A DNA stretch of 64,000 nucleotides from Lachancea thermotolerans CBS 6340 (Eukaryota > Ascomycota > Saccharomycetes > Saccharomycetales > Saccharomycetaceae): contig NC_013082.1 of the NCBI RefSeq assembly GCF_000142805.1, forward strand, positions 1,054,001 to 1,118,000, in the 5' to 3' direction. This document shows positions 36,389-47,624 of this stretch, one piece after another. The number at the start of each line of letters is the position of its first letter. Position 1 is the first letter of the stretch. The notes under the pieces are model-generated. The model was given only the letters and a program-made list of their open reading frames with translations, made no database searches and was not told where the DNA came from. A program made the position numbers and the translations under genes.

Positions 36389-36989
36389 GGTGAGGGATGG
36401 ATATTCTCTTGTTTACGTAGAGTTCCACCGATTATGATATTTCTGGTGCTCATCGCCATCTTGTTACTAAAATTTAAAGCTAGCTATTGTTACCCGGCCA
36501 ATAAATAATGGTGCCGTAGTTTAATGCACCTTTGAACCTTGCTATAGAACTTTGCGAGTGCTCGCCGCCATAATCCAAGCCCCGTGAGGTGAACTCACTC
36601 CCACTACAAACAAGTTTTGGAATGATGGGACGAAACTTGCAACATTGCAAAATGATGATATTCCAAAAATTCCCTACATAGCTACAGTGTAGAGTAGGAC
36701 ACTTAAAACTATGAGGAGCGGGTCAGGTTAAATGTAAATTTCAACCAGCAATAACACAATCTCGGACGAATCCTCACTGATATGCGTATTTCCCGTGCAT
36801 AAGGATGGTTTATTAAAACCTTCAAAAATATCGAAAAAGGTCGAGAACGGATGATCAAACGTCCTTTATATACCCTGCTTTTTCCAAGGCAGCTTGTGTC
36901 TTCATTTATTTCCATTTTAAGTAGCGTAGACCAATTTTTTCGCACACCCATTTATGTACGACATCACGTGGCATATTTCCTATACTCGT
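36389..36989. other. TMA20-MPH1 spacer (601 bp), unexplained
   Basis: The region should hold the TMA20 promoter and MPH1 terminator but is long for this window. It has small inverted repeats (GTGAG-GTGAA-CTCAC at 36584-36598; CTACAGTGTAG near 36681) and a snoRNA C-box-like ATGATGA near 36652, but no matching D box, so I do not call a snoRNA. Confidence 0.4.
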
Positions 36990-39900
36990 CTATATGTCAG
37001 AGAAATCTGAATCCAGCAGATCGGCGAGGTCAGCATCTGCCCCGGGATATCGATTTTGCGAAACTTTAGGCACGTCGCTGGAATCCCGGGGTTTTTCGAT
37101 AACATGTTGTATCTCATCATCTTGTACAATGATCGAAGGTGAACCTAGAGATGTAGTCTCCCTAATGTCTTTGCCAGCTGCCTGTTCAAGTCTGGAAGCG
37201 TATGCTTTATGCCTGCTCATGTCAGCTATACTGTCTTTTGTGTTTGCGTTCATATTTTGGAAGGTTCTAATAAGGCGATCCGCTTTGTCTGAATGCGGCA
37301 CCAGACCAATCCTAGTGTGCTCATGAAAGTGGGGAGTGGGCTCTATACAGACCCCGCACAGCGCCGAGTAATTTTCCTCAAAATATCTTCTTTCTTGTGA
37401 ACTTAGAAGTCCGTCCAGCTTGTTAAATCTGTTTTTATGCACGCGCTCTTCGGCATCAACTGCACTTTCCTGACTTTTGGCAGTTAGCGGAATCTGAGAG
37501 TCATATGCCCCTTCATCAGAGAATGATGGCAGGCGTGTTTTAGCAGCCTTAACGGGAGGAAGGCCCTCATCAGATGAACTAGCCGGTGTCGTAGACTCAA
37601 GAGGTCTCTTCTGCAAAGAAGGAGGAGATTCTGGGAAACCTGAGGTAATATCGGTGTCTGCAGTATTTTTATAGCGAGTTAAAAGAGAGCTCACTTGCAT
37701 TGAAGAAAGCTGTTGGCTTGATAAACCAACTTCTGATTTGACAGGGGAAGATTCAGATGAGTCAAGAGCTATATCATCAAGCACCGGAAACCTTAAATCA
37801 GTTTGCGGCTCCTTCTTCAAGACTTCAACTTTGTTCCCTGCTGAGTCGATTGAGAATTTGTTAACCATAGTGCTAGCAGAGACAATACCTGCATCGACGT
37901 TATCAGGCATAAAAAAAGTCTTGCCTGCCTGCTTCTCTCTTTTGCCAGCTTTCCCTTTCTTCGGTTTTTTGTCCTTTTTCGACTTGAGCTTTCCAAGCAT
38001 GGCCTGAGTAGCAAATCGAATAACGTCATCAGAGTCATCAATATTATTAAGCTCATCACCCTCCTCGCCTATCATGATGAACTTCTTCTCGCAAACGGGT
38101 TCAATTTCTTTGGGGATAATTCTGTCTGACTGCCGATACTCAAGAGTGTCGCGGCTCACTATTCTTTGCAGCTCTGAGTAATCTTCCATGGCCTGAGCAA
38201 ACTTCTTACTTTCGTTCCCGCTAAGTAATAGTACAATCTTACCATCCCTCTTTCTGCCCGTACGGCCCATTCGTTGTATATTCTTTATAGGGCTGCTCGT
38301 TGCATCATAACATATTATGAGATCAACTTCGCCGATGTCCAAGCCTTCTTCACCAATGGATGTGCAAACAAGTATGTTGTAAGTACCATCCTTGAACTTA
38401 CGAAGGACCTCTTTCTGTTGCTTTTGGTTCATTCCAGAAACTTGTGCCTCCTCAGATGTACCGGTTCTGCTTGCGGCCCTATCAAGTCGCTTGCGCTCTT
38501 TTTCCTTCTTCTTTTCCTCTTCAAGAAGTTGCTCTTGCTCCAAACGCTTTAGTCTGTCTGCCTTTTTTCTTCCTTTCGGCTTATGTTTCATAGCGTATTC
38601 TCCATCATCAAACCCCTCTTTACCTCGGGCCTGCCCGATAAATATGTGAGGGCGTAAAGTGCTTGTGCCCAGCATGTCGATGCACTTCACAATTTCTAAA
38701 GCAGATTCCCGAAGCTCTGTGAAAATGATAACTCGAGAAGTAGGTTGACAGTCTTGAAAAAACTCAATAAGCTCTTCCCTGGCGCGGTGCAGTTTCTCAT
38801 GCCCCAAAAAACCAGGATCTTGCAAAAGCTTTTGACAGCTTTCCATCATTCTCTTCAAAATCGGACTGTAGAAGAATGAAGCTGCCGTTTTATTTGTAGA
38901 TTTCCCCATTCCATATTTCGTGGTAAATTCTTTGTATTTGTTTTCAAAATAGGTGTAGAAACATCGTATCCCGTATATTTTCAATCTTCTGAGCATATGC
39001 CCGACATTGCCCAAAAGCTGTAGAATAAAGAAGTTTTTCCATTTTACGCCTTCAGGTATTGTAGGGTTAGCAATTATCTTTTGACTCTTTTGAAGGGCAA
39101 CGAACGCATTTATCTGTGACGGAGGGCAGTCATCATATATCCCAAGTTCCACAGCCTCCTTAAGAACAGGCGTAACAGCTATTCCCAACTGTTCTATTAT
39201 ATCTTCAATCTCGGGCAGCAAGCCCACTTCAACTTGTTCTTTGTCGCGCACCTTCATGTACCTTGCAACGTCTGCATCCTCCTCAGTTCGGAGCTCGATG
39301 CGCGAAATATTCAGATTGTTTACCACTTCCTGAACACCTTCAAGGTCAGTCGCTGGAGTCGCTGTAAGAGCGAGAATTCTATAAGATGTGTTGAACCGAT
39401 CCATAAATTTGCTGAGTTCAACATAAGAGTAAGCCCCCCTAGCCCTATGCGCTTCGTCTATAACCAGACAGGCGACATCTTTAGGATTCAAAACGCCTCT
39501 CTTTAGATCATTTTCAACAACCTGGGGCGTAGTGAAAAAGACCCTTTTGGAGGACCAAATATCACCTCTGTTTTTCCGAGACTTGTCTAGAAGGATTGCC
39601 GTATCATCGTGTGGAATTCCCGTGACCCCCAGACACGCCTTGATTTGTTGTGCAACTAGCGGTCGTGTCGGGGCTGTGAAGATGATCTTCGCATTCTTCG
39701 TCCATCTGTAAAAGTTCAGCATTACTGTGCTGGCTATAAAGGTCTTACCAGTACCTGTAGGGATAGCGCATATAAGGTTTTCGTACAGTGCTTTTTTGAC
39801 GATCTGGAACTGATACTCACGGACCTCGTAATTTGTAGGGTAGATATAAGTGCCTAAATTGCCGGTGTTCAGGTCGTGGTGAGTGGGTCCAAAACTAACC

Positions 39901-40076
39901 TTGGTATGGATTTCTTCATAATATGGTTTTTGGTTTGGAAGAACTCGCCCCAAAAGATCCCTTTGCTGTGGTAAGCTCTTTCGCGTAATTGTCTGCTCCA
40001 CAGTTCTATTGCAACTCCTACCAAGCAACGTCTCTAGCTCATCATCGCTCGAGTCCTCGCCGGTTTCATTTCCCAT
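36990..40076 (-). CDS. MPH1: FANCM-type 3'-5' DNA helicase Mph1
   Basis: SF2 helicase of the FANCM/Hef family that unwinds D-loops and remodels stalled forks, channelling repair away from crossovers. The 1028-aa product (993 in S. cerevisiae) has helicase motifs I IPTGTGKTFIAS, Ia FTAPTRPLVAQQ, II VIDEAHRA (DEAH), III ALTATPA, V VCTSIGEEGLDIGEVDL and VI QRMGRTGRKRDGK, with the family insert (DIIEQLGIAVTPVLKEAVELG) between the two RecA lobes. The C-terminal third is polar and likely disordered. MGNETGEDSS at 40076 is the first ATG; the frame above it opens only with TTG. SGN1 and MPH1 are neighbours in S. cerevisiae (YIR001C, YIR002C). Confidence 0.97.
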   Translation of the reverse strand: MGNETGEDSSDDELETLLGRSCNRTVEQTITRKSLPQQRDLLGRVLPNQKPYYEEIHTKVSFGPTHHDLNTGNLGTYIYPTNYEVREYQFQIVKKALYENLICAIPTGTGKTFIASTVMLNFYRWTKNAKIIFTAPTRPLVAQQIKACLGVTGIPHDDTAILLDKSRKNRGDIWSSKRVFFTTPQVVENDLKRGVLNPKDVACLVIDEAHRARGAYSYVELSKFMDRFNTSYRILALTATPATDLEGVQEVVNNLNISRIELRTEEDADVARYMKVRDKEQVEVGLLPEIEDIIEQLGIAVTPVLKEAVELGIYDDCPPSQINAFVALQKSQKIIANPTIPEGVKWKNFFILQLLGNVGHMLRRLKIYGIRCFYTYFENKYKEFTTKYGMGKSTNKTAASFFYSPILKRMMESCQKLLQDPGFLGHEKLHRAREELIEFFQDCQPTSRVIIFTELRESALEIVKCIDMLGTSTLRPHIFIGQARGKEGFDDGEYAMKHKPKGRKKADRLKRLEQEQLLEEEKKKEKERKRLDRAASRTGTSEEAQVSGMNQKQQKEVLRKFKDGTYNILVCTSIGEEGLDIGEVDLIICYDATSSPIKNIQRMGRTGRKRDGKIVLLLSGNESKKFAQAMEDYSELQRIVSRDTLEYRQSDRIIPKEIEPVCEKKFIMIGEEGDELNNIDDSDDVIRFATQAMLGKLKSKKDKKPKKGKAGKREKQAGKTFFMPDNVDAGIVSASTMVNKFSIDSAGNKVEVLKKEPQTDLRFPVLDDIALDSSESSPVKSEVGLSSQQLSSMQVSSLLTRYKNTADTDITSGFPESPPSLQKRPLESTTPASSSDEGLPPVKAAKTRLPSFSDEGAYDSQIPLTAKSQESAVDAEERVHKNRFNKLDGLLSSQERRYFEENYSALCGVCIEPTPHFHEHTRIGLVPHSDKADRLIRTFQNMNANTKDSIADMSRHKAYASRLEQAAGKDIRETTSLGSPSIIVQDDEIQHVIEKPRDSSDVPKVSQNRYPGADADLADLLDSDFSDI

Positions 40077-40316
40077 GACTCTCAACCTAACTCCTCCGAC
40101 GATTCTTCACGTTTTCGAGTGCTTTCGCGCCCGAACAAAATATACACAGAACGCGCATCTGAGATGACTTTATCATTATATCACGACAAACGGAAATAAC
40201 ATCGCACATAGATTAGGGATGAGACAGCTCATTCTTTGGGCGCCATGATCGATAAAACGTTATGAAGCCCCTCTCGCCATCCCAAAAATTAAAAAAAACC
40301 GTAGATAGACATACTA

Positions 40317-43300
40317 CTAGGTGGCTTTGTATTTGTTAAAGGCTGTTATTATCTCATTTTTAGTAAACCTCACTGACGTGCCCTTATAGTGCTTGTCTAT
40401 CAATGTGTAAAGTTTCAGATATAGAGAGACAGTTTGGCCTTGAATACAAGACCACAACTTATCACAAAGCCTACCAGTGATGAAACTGTCTCCATTTCTC
40501 TGGAAATCTCTGCTCACGTAGTCAAAGAGCTTATCAATAAGGGTAGTAATCTCTTGAGAGGTATACCTTTCAAGGATCTTGCTTAGGTTTTGCTGGCTAT
40601 AAGCTGCCCATTGAGAAGGGTTGACGGAACGAATCTTTGAAGTATCAGTGAGCGCGTATGCGCCCTCAACGAAACTGTACAAGTGGCTCATAGTGGTGCG
40701 TAACAGGCTCTCAGCATATCTTTCTTTTTCGGTATCGAAAATTTCTTTGACACCTTGAAAGCAGTCTACAAAGGCCTCGTTTCCGAATGTCGGCAGCACC
40801 TCGATGAGCCAGTTTGAGTTGAAAAGCAGAGAAACACATTCGGCATTGCTACCTGAACTTCTTGTAGAACTGATCATGCCGTTTTGTGCGGAGCCATCCA
40901 AGCCCTTTCGCAAAAATTTGACCAATGAATTGCCCAGCTGAGCATAAGACGCATTGAGTAGTTTTCGCGACTCTGTGAAACGTTCAGGGGATGACTTTAG
41001 AAGCTTGGCCAGGTAATGCATTTCGTCTTCCATCAAACCAACAAAAATCCCGAATCCAAGAGCATATGGAGAAACCGATTTACTTCCTTTTTCAAAAACT
41101 GCTCTCTCCGCGGCCCCCGCCTGGCTATCAACGTACTCCTGCCACTCTTGAGCAAATTTGCCGAACAGCTTTTCAAGTGTCGATAACAAAAATTCTTGAT
41201 TGGAAGCTTTCAGACGAGCAGCTTCGTTCTCCATGAATACACAAAGGGTCAGTAAAAGCGAGCCCTGAGATCCAATAGTGAGGAGAATATCATCAAAAAA
41301 ATTATTGAACACGGATTGGAACACTCTTGTGACAAGGTGTGTTTTTAGGGCTGCTGATTGACGATCCGATTCGACTGGCAAAATAGAAGCCAAAGGCTGG
41401 ATCCGGTCATTAGGGTCTGGAGATGCAGAAGTGTACTCTTCGAAACCGATGCTATCCCCGATATGAAAAAATGCTCCCACAAAATTTTGGTATGTGATAC
41501 ATAGATTCTCCAGAACAAGCAAAGAAGAGACCAGCTCATCAACTTTTCCAGAATTCGTTGGTTCTTGGGGTAAAAACTGTTTTGTTGTTTCATTGTTTTC
41601 GAATCGCGCGGCCGCTTCTCGATCAGAGGGTTTACCAACAAAAAAAGAGGCCTGTAAATTGGCACGGATGTGCAGCTTTAGGGATTCTGACAATGGATTG
41701 AATCGTTTCTCAAGAAGATCTTCCATTTCATGTACAGAAGCCTCAATTATATTCGAATAGGTCTCGAGAGAAGTATCCTTGCAAAAAAGCACTAGGGAAG
41801 AGAACATTAATAGCCTGGAAAAGGCATTGGCTAATTGTTCGTTGGAAAGACCTTCATGGTGGAGATTTCTGAATTTTTTATCTGTTTCATCAGCAACGCG
41901 TTTCATGAACATCCCAGTCACCTTATCGTACGCTTGCCGTCTTTCTTTTAAAGCCCTCATAGTCCCCAAGTTAAGCCTCTCTTCGTCTTCGTCTCCTCTT
42001 ATAGCTTTCAAAGCAGTATGCAATGAACGTAACAGCCCCTCCACCATTGCAAGGTTCCGTTCAGTCAGAGGTAAAGCGATGAGCTTGTTGAGCGTTGATT
42101 CGTCGACTGACACGGAGCTCAAAACGTCAGAAAGCTCCTTCCATAACAACTTTTTGTTGGCACTTTCAACTTGAAGACCATTTGATTGATTTTCCACGTA
42201 CTCAATGTCTCGGGAAACGGTTGACAGTTCCATAACAAAGAAAGATAGCGTGGGATCCAGCTGCTCACATTTTCGAAAAACTTGATCTTGACACGATGAG
42301 AAATTTGCGCTATACCGTGAAAGAGAGGAAAGTTCCCGGTTAAGGTTGTACTCGGTCTCTGCTAGCTTATTATTAAGCTTGTATAAAAGCTCTGATGAGT
42401 CATCATCAATACTCCAGTTTATGTCGTCTAATATGTCCATTATCGCTTGGTTTTCAGCGTCAGTGCGAACTTTTCGCATTTCAGTCGGCTCAGTTGCATT
42501 TTCATTATATGAAGAAATGGCGGGTGGCTCCTCTCTAATCGTTGTGACCTCATGATATGCGTGAGAAGTAGATTTTTCGCTGTCAAAATTTTGGCTATAC
42601 CGAGCCTCATCACCTTTTTCAAATGATAGGTCATGGGTTTCTTCATTTTCTCTTTTTGAATCTTGATATCCCTTATCTTCATGAGAAGAAGCAGACTGGT
42701 AAAGCTCTGTGAAGTCTTCATCCCTAAGATCATTCAAGTCACTTTCATCGGACATAACTGGTTGTGCTTTTTTAATCTGCGAAGAGCCTTCTACCATAAC
42801 TCTTTCATTTTGTTCAAAAGAATTATCTGATGAACCGTCTCTTCTGAGCTCCTCGTTTTGTATTGAAGCGGCAGCATGGACAGGTGCGGCCGTAGCGGTT
42901 GATCTTAGTGACTGTGAGAGCTCGCTCGAGGATCCTGCCACGCCTGATGCTGCAACATTTTTTTCTTGCGTTGAGTGAGATGCCGTGCTAACTTTCGCTG
43001 ACTCCAAGTCAAGAGTTGGTGCTGTGAGCACAGAATTTAATTCTGAAAGGAAATTGGAGGCGTCAGATGTCTGGGATCTTAGCTCCTCATTTGAACGAAC
43101 ATGCTGAACGCTGGTAGAGCCCACTTCGCTCGAGTGTTTAAGAGGCGAATCGGCCTCAGAGGTCGCAAGGTCTTGGACGGTGCGTTTTGAGGGGGAATAA
43201 GGCGATTTCTCCAATGGCTTGGAGTGCCTCGCGTTAGAAGTCGATGAAGCATGCGGCGTTAATGGTACCTGGTCCGACTTCTTTGATGCTGTGTCTTTCT

Positions 43301-44186
43301 TTTGTGGCTCTGGTGACGCATTGCCGATCGAGCTAAGGTTTTGATTTTGCTGGCGGTCGGCAGGAGCGCGAGAGGTAGAAATCGGGGGAAGTTTTACTGG
43401 CTTTATAGGAGCTGCAGGGTTTAAGCTTTGCCCAGAAACAACTCGGCTGTTTTGGGTTGCTGATTTTGTAGATTGCGCTTGAGCACTGGCGGAGGGAATC
43501 AACGCTTTGTGGTAGCTGCTTTCGTCGAGATAGAACATGGATAGATCCCAATTAACAAGTCGAGGAACATGGCCACCAGTATCTTCCATAAATACTTTGA
43601 CTAGAGTCCGGATAAATACAGTCCTTTCCTTAGCTGAGTTAGTCTCCCAGTAGTATCGTTTGCCCATAGTAAGCAAAAATCCTTCAGATTGATCAGTATC
43701 AGCTTCGATGCAAGAGAGCTCTTTGAGTGCCCAGGTTCGTCCAATTTGAAAGCTGCCATTGTTGTTTTCGCGAGCCTTGTGGAGCTGCATACCTCCCCCG
43801 TCTGTGAGCGAACTCACTAAAAGCACCCTTTTCTTCTTGTTGGCGAGCGATGAACCTCTGGGAGGTTTTGAACTAGGAAAACGCGAGTCCTCAATAATTC
43901 TCACATGGGTAATGTATGTCTTGGCTTGCGCATGGCCCGTTGCCTCCTCCGGACCGAAGCAGCTGTTTAGAATTGCCCTTCTGTCACGTTCATATTGCTC
44001 CGCAAGAAAGTTAGAGTTAACTGATGTGTTGGAAGAGCGCGATGCATTTCTTGTGTGACCGGAGACGGGAGGTTGCTGGCTTCCAGCGGATGCTGTTCTC
44101 CGATGCAAAAGCCTCGAATGCTGCTCTTCTGTTGAGCCTCCTCTGCTGTGTCCAAACTTTTTGAAAGGCGAACTCTTGCCTAACAT
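40317..44186 (-). CDS. SEC3: Exocyst subunit Sec3
   Basis: Exocyst component that marks sites of exocytosis by binding PI(4,5)P2 and Rho GTPases through its N-terminal PH-like domain, then helps tether secretory vesicles. The 1289-aa product (1336 in S. cerevisiae) starts MLGKSSPFKKFGHSRGGSTE, has the PH-type fold at about residues 70-200 (ILNSCFGPEEATGHAQAKTY, RTWALKELSCIEAD, KRYYWETNSAKER), a long Ser-rich low-complexity middle (about 210-580), and helical exocyst rods to the C-terminus (NEIITAFNKYKAT). It is the ortholog of YER008C and is divergent from NTF2, the next chromosome V gene. Confidence 0.96.
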   Translation of the reverse strand: MLGKSSPFKKFGHSRGGSTEEQHSRLLHRRTASAGSQQPPVSGHTRNASRSSNTSVNSNFLAEQYERDRRAILNSCFGPEEATGHAQAKTYITHVRIIEDSRFPSSKPPRGSSLANKKKRVLLVSSLTDGGGMQLHKARENNNGSFQIGRTWALKELSCIEADTDQSEGFLLTMGKRYYWETNSAKERTVFIRTLVKVFMEDTGGHVPRLVNWDLSMFYLDESSYHKALIPSASAQAQSTKSATQNSRVVSGQSLNPAAPIKPVKLPPISTSRAPADRQQNQNLSSIGNASPEPQKKDTASKKSDQVPLTPHASSTSNARHSKPLEKSPYSPSKRTVQDLATSEADSPLKHSSEVGSTSVQHVRSNEELRSQTSDASNFLSELNSVLTAPTLDLESAKVSTASHSTQEKNVAASGVAGSSSELSQSLRSTATAAPVHAAASIQNEELRRDGSSDNSFEQNERVMVEGSSQIKKAQPVMSDESDLNDLRDEDFTELYQSASSHEDKGYQDSKRENEETHDLSFEKGDEARYSQNFDSEKSTSHAYHEVTTIREEPPAISSYNENATEPTEMRKVRTDAENQAIMDILDDINWSIDDDSSELLYKLNNKLAETEYNLNRELSSLSRYSANFSSCQDQVFRKCEQLDPTLSFFVMELSTVSRDIEYVENQSNGLQVESANKKLLWKELSDVLSSVSVDESTLNKLIALPLTERNLAMVEGLLRSLHTALKAIRGDEDEERLNLGTMRALKERRQAYDKVTGMFMKRVADETDKKFRNLHHEGLSNEQLANAFSRLLMFSSLVLFCKDTSLETYSNIIEASVHEMEDLLEKRFNPLSESLKLHIRANLQASFFVGKPSDREAAARFENNETTKQFLPQEPTNSGKVDELVSSLLVLENLCITYQNFVGAFFHIGDSIGFEEYTSASPDPNDRIQPLASILPVESDRQSAALKTHLVTRVFQSVFNNFFDDILLTIGSQGSLLLTLCVFMENEAARLKASNQEFLLSTLEKLFGKFAQEWQEYVDSQAGAAERAVFEKGSKSVSPYALGFGIFVGLMEDEMHYLAKLLKSSPERFTESRKLLNASYAQLGNSLVKFLRKGLDGSAQNGMISSTRSSGSNAECVSLLFNSNWLIEVLPTFGNEAFVDCFQGVKEIFDTEKERYAESLLRTTMSHLYSFVEGAYALTDTSKIRSVNPSQWAAYSQQNLSKILERYTSQEITTLIDKLFDYVSRDFQRNGDSFITGRLCDKLWSCIQGQTVSLYLKLYTLIDKHYKGTSVRFTKNEIITAFNKYKAT

Positions 44187-44461
44187 CTTTCAGGCCAATT
44201 AATGTGTCCTGAAAGCAATCAATTTAAGCTAGCTGGCAGTATCTTCCCTTTAACTTGAGATTGCCTTCTCCAGTTAGCTGTAAAGGTTACATGAATTTCG
44301 TTGGTATTGTCCTCAATGCTACCCGGAAACGAAATAATGGGTAAATGTCGAAAATTTTCGAAAAGAGCTGTTATTGACCAGTAGAGTGTTTTAATTACCC
44401 CTCTGCAAGTGATCACAAAACTTTAAGCTCTCCGCCAACTCCGAACTAAAGCCGCCAAAAG

Positions 44462-44839
44462 ATGTCTGTCGACTTCAACACACTAGCCCAGCAATTCACA
44501 GAATTTTACTACAACCAGTTCGACACTGACAGAACTCAGTTGGGCAACTTGTACCGCGAACAGTCCATGTTGACATTTGAAACCACCCAACTTCAGGGTG
44601 CTAAGGATATCGTGGAGAAACTGGTATCGCTACCTTTCCAGAAAGTCGCTCATAGAATCAGCACTCTGGACGCGCAACCTGCATCTCCTAACAATGACGT
44701 TCTCGTGATGATTACCGGCGAGTTGCTAATCGACGAGGAACAGAACCCTCAGAGATTCTCCCAAGTGTTCCATCTAATGCCAGAGGGCAATTCGTATTAC
44801 GTTTTCAACGACATTTTCCGTCTGAACTACGCGGCTTGA
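44462..44839 (+). CDS. NTF2: Nuclear transport factor Ntf2
   Basis: Small homodimer that carries RanGDP into the nucleus through FxFG nucleoporins. The 125-aa product is the same length as S. cerevisiae Ntf2 and covers the whole cone-shaped fold: [20 protein letters not shown] at the N-terminus, [51 protein letters not shown] and the C-terminal [20 protein letters not shown]. No intron. It is divergent from SEC3 (275 bp). Confidence 0.98.
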   Translation: MSVDFNTLAQQFTEFYYNQFDTDRTQLGNLYREQSMLTFETTQLQGAKDIVEKLVSLPFQKVAHRISTLDAQPASPNNDVLVMITGELLIDEEQNPQRFSQVFHLMPEGNSYYVFNDIFRLNYAA

Positions 44840-45132
44840 GTAAAGTGTATCTACGGTTTATAGTGTGAACACGAGTGGCTTAATAAAAGCTAGTAAGAAT
44901 GACGCAGCGGCAGCGTCACGTAATTAGACGGTAATAAAGCTTGTCAGTGATCGTAAGCTTCCAGCGGGTGTCGCAGAGGGGAGTTCGCGCAGCTGTCACG
45001 TTTAACGAGTATTAAGTGATTCTCAAGCCCCCAACTGCCCTTTAGACACATAGAGTGGTTCAAGGTCGAACTTCCGAATAGTAAGAAAGCCCGTTTGTAA
45101 TTGGTCTCAACGGCGCCTAACTAAGGTACGAA

Positions 45133-47345
45133 ATGGGTTCCGAGGAAGAAATCGAAATTCCCAAAATACCAGAGAGGCCGAAGAAAGTATGTCACGCAGA
45201 CGCTAATTTCTTGGCGTAACTCGAAACTAACAAATTGCCCAGCAGTTCGGCTCCGAAGCAGTTCAACCGGTGCCCGCGCTCCCCACCAAGCGCCCTATCC
45301 GAACGCGAACAACAGGGGCCCTGCACCAAGTGCCTAATATTCCACTCACGAGACCACAGAGGCGACACACAGAAAATCAGCTCCATACTGTAATGCAAGA
45401 AACCCAAGATCAGTTGGAGCAGATGAAGACGATGATCTCAAAGCCAGCAGGTAGGAAAGACTATAGCTTAATGCAGGAGGAGTCGGTGCCTTCAACCCCC
45501 TCGGGATCTACAGTTGGTAGTTTGATCACCGCAGTGGGGCAAAACGAGCACAACAAGGTTAGGAATGACGAGGAAGCAACATCGAGTGCGTCCCCTGATG
45601 GAACGCCGTCTACAGTTGATGAAGGCGACGTTGAGGAATCAAATTCTGACATATCTGGGGTCAACGAACAAAATTTCGAAAACGAGCTAGAGACTTCATT
45701 GGCGGAAGGGAAAAGTTGGCACTCCGCTCAAGACCTGAACAAAAGCCATACGGAAGAGCCTATAGATGATCCGAATGAGGACAAGATGTCTGAGATCAAC
45801 CTTGAACCTTCAAATAAAGGCATAGAGAAAAATGCCACAGTTACTGAAAAATCAGCAACTATTCTGGCTAAAGAGCTGTCTGCTACCACTGATGTGAAGA
45901 AAAAATGTCTACGGGCTGCAAAACCAAACGAACTGCCCGCAGAAGAGTACTGCAATGAAGATCTCAAAGGGGCTATAAGCGGATTGGAACGTAGAACAAG
46001 TAAACCTGATCTTGAAACAAACGAAATTCAGGATGCCAAAAGTCTTGAGTCTGGGATTGGAAGCTCAGGCAACGTTAATGAAGTCCCAAAGCAGAATGCC
46101 AAGCATCCGATGGATAGCTGCCAGAATCTAGAGCAATCCGCTGGTACTACAAGCGCTGAAAAAGAAGCGATACGTGCGCTTGAGTCTCAGAGTAGCGGAA
46201 CATCTCAAGCCTCGCTCGCGAAACATAAAAGTGAGACCAATACATCAATACAGAGCTCAACCCAAGAAACAGCACAGGCTCCGACAGTATACGAAGAGCT
46301 TGGAAGCGAGGCCGAACGTTCAAAATCTCATGCACAAGCCTATAAAAACCAAACTGATGAGAAAGAGATGTCAGGAGAAATAATTAAAGAAAATCCGGAA
46401 AATGCCATAGATGATGCTAGCAGTCCCTCGAAGGAGTATGACACCCCAAGTTTCGCGGGAAAGCCAGAAGAGGGAAGCGAAAATTTGAAAGCACCTGCGA
46501 AGGATGGAGAACCAGTCGATAGTGAGAAAAAAAAAAAGAATGGAGGTACGCCAATTGAGGGGCGTCCATTACAGAGTTTAGAGGGTGATGCTCCCCAAGT
46601 ACCACAGAGGCCAAACAAAAGACCTCCCCCGAAGAAGCCTTCGTCCAAAATTGCCGCATTTCAAGCAATGTTAAAACAGCAGCAGTTAATGGACGCGTCA
46701 AAGACCAAAGACAAACAGATAGATTCCGGAAACTCCCTCTTGAGTGGAAAACGGGCTAACATCACGAACAATTTGAATGGTATTTTTGGGCTTCCCGGAA
46801 TGGCGCCAGGTATGACACCAGGTATGGTGCCTCCCCAGCGTCCGCCTGCCCGCCAGCAAACAGGCAGTGACGGGGGCTCTCAGAGCTCAGAAAATCAAAC
46901 AAGCAGTCAGAGCGCTGCACCTTCAGGCCCGCAAAGGAGGGCTCGTGGCCCTAAGGGGAGGAAATTGCCCGCTCACATAGCAAATGTTGAAAAAGTTGAA
47001 ACTTCAATTAAGACCAATGAAATCCAGGTCCTGAAAACTTGGTCTCTAAAATTCCAGAAAATTTCCCCAACTTGCTCAGAAAAAGATTCTGAACCTTTGA
47101 AAGACATTCCTGAAAGTGGGGTTGTCAGTCCCTCTAATCCAAAAAGCATGAGCGAATTAAATGGTGTGCCAGTTGAATCAGACGTCATTTGTGAAAGAGA
47201 GACAGATATTCTACAGAATTCAAAAAACGAGATGAACGACCTTGAAGATACGAACGAGGACAACGTCAAAGAACCACGCCAGTTCTCAATACCAACGCAC
47301 TTCGATCTTGGTGAGAGCGACGCTAATCAAGAGGAGAGCTCGTGA
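45133..47345 (+). CDS. AIM21: Actin-patch regulator Aim21, one intron
   Basis: Cortical actin-patch protein that with Tda2 limits barbed-end assembly and binds SH3 domains. Exon 1 is 45133-45186 (18 codons: MGSEEEIEIPKIPERPKK), the 56-nt intron 45187-45242 has donor GTATGT, branch AACTAAC (45225-45231) and acceptor CCCAG, immediately followed by a second AG three bases on; exon 2 is 45243-47345. The 718-aa protein is mostly acidic and disordered, with Pro-rich SH3-type motifs IPERPKK, VPALPTKRPI and VPQRPNKRPPPKKPSSK, then conserved KIAAFQAMLKQQQ and LNGIFGLPGM, and RGPKGRKLPAHIANVEK. The intron joins an exon whose PERP motif aligns with the S. cerevisiae start (PKVPERPSRR), which supports it. 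Confidence 0.88.
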
Positions 47346-47624
47346 AACATGTCAAGAACAGGGTTTGAACAAATTTTTTAGCTTCTCACTGTTCTGTATG
47401 CGCTTCAAATTCCACATGGTTTTCACTGATGTTGTCTGGATTAGTCCTCGAGCCTAACTACCTAAGCTCTAAAGAGGCTTCTGCGCATCTGATCAGCGTC
47501 TTCCAATCTACTAGAGCTGATATTAGTATTTTCGTATATCTGGATACACATTTAATTTTAAAATATTCGGTAACAAGAGCTTGATAGAGGCCTCCAGAAC
47601 GATTGAATTGCAACATATGCCATC

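Noticed and set aside
36640-36700. Box C/D snoRNA suggested by ATGATGA and a nearby hairpin
   Set aside because: No D box (CTGA) at suitable spacing and no terminal stem.
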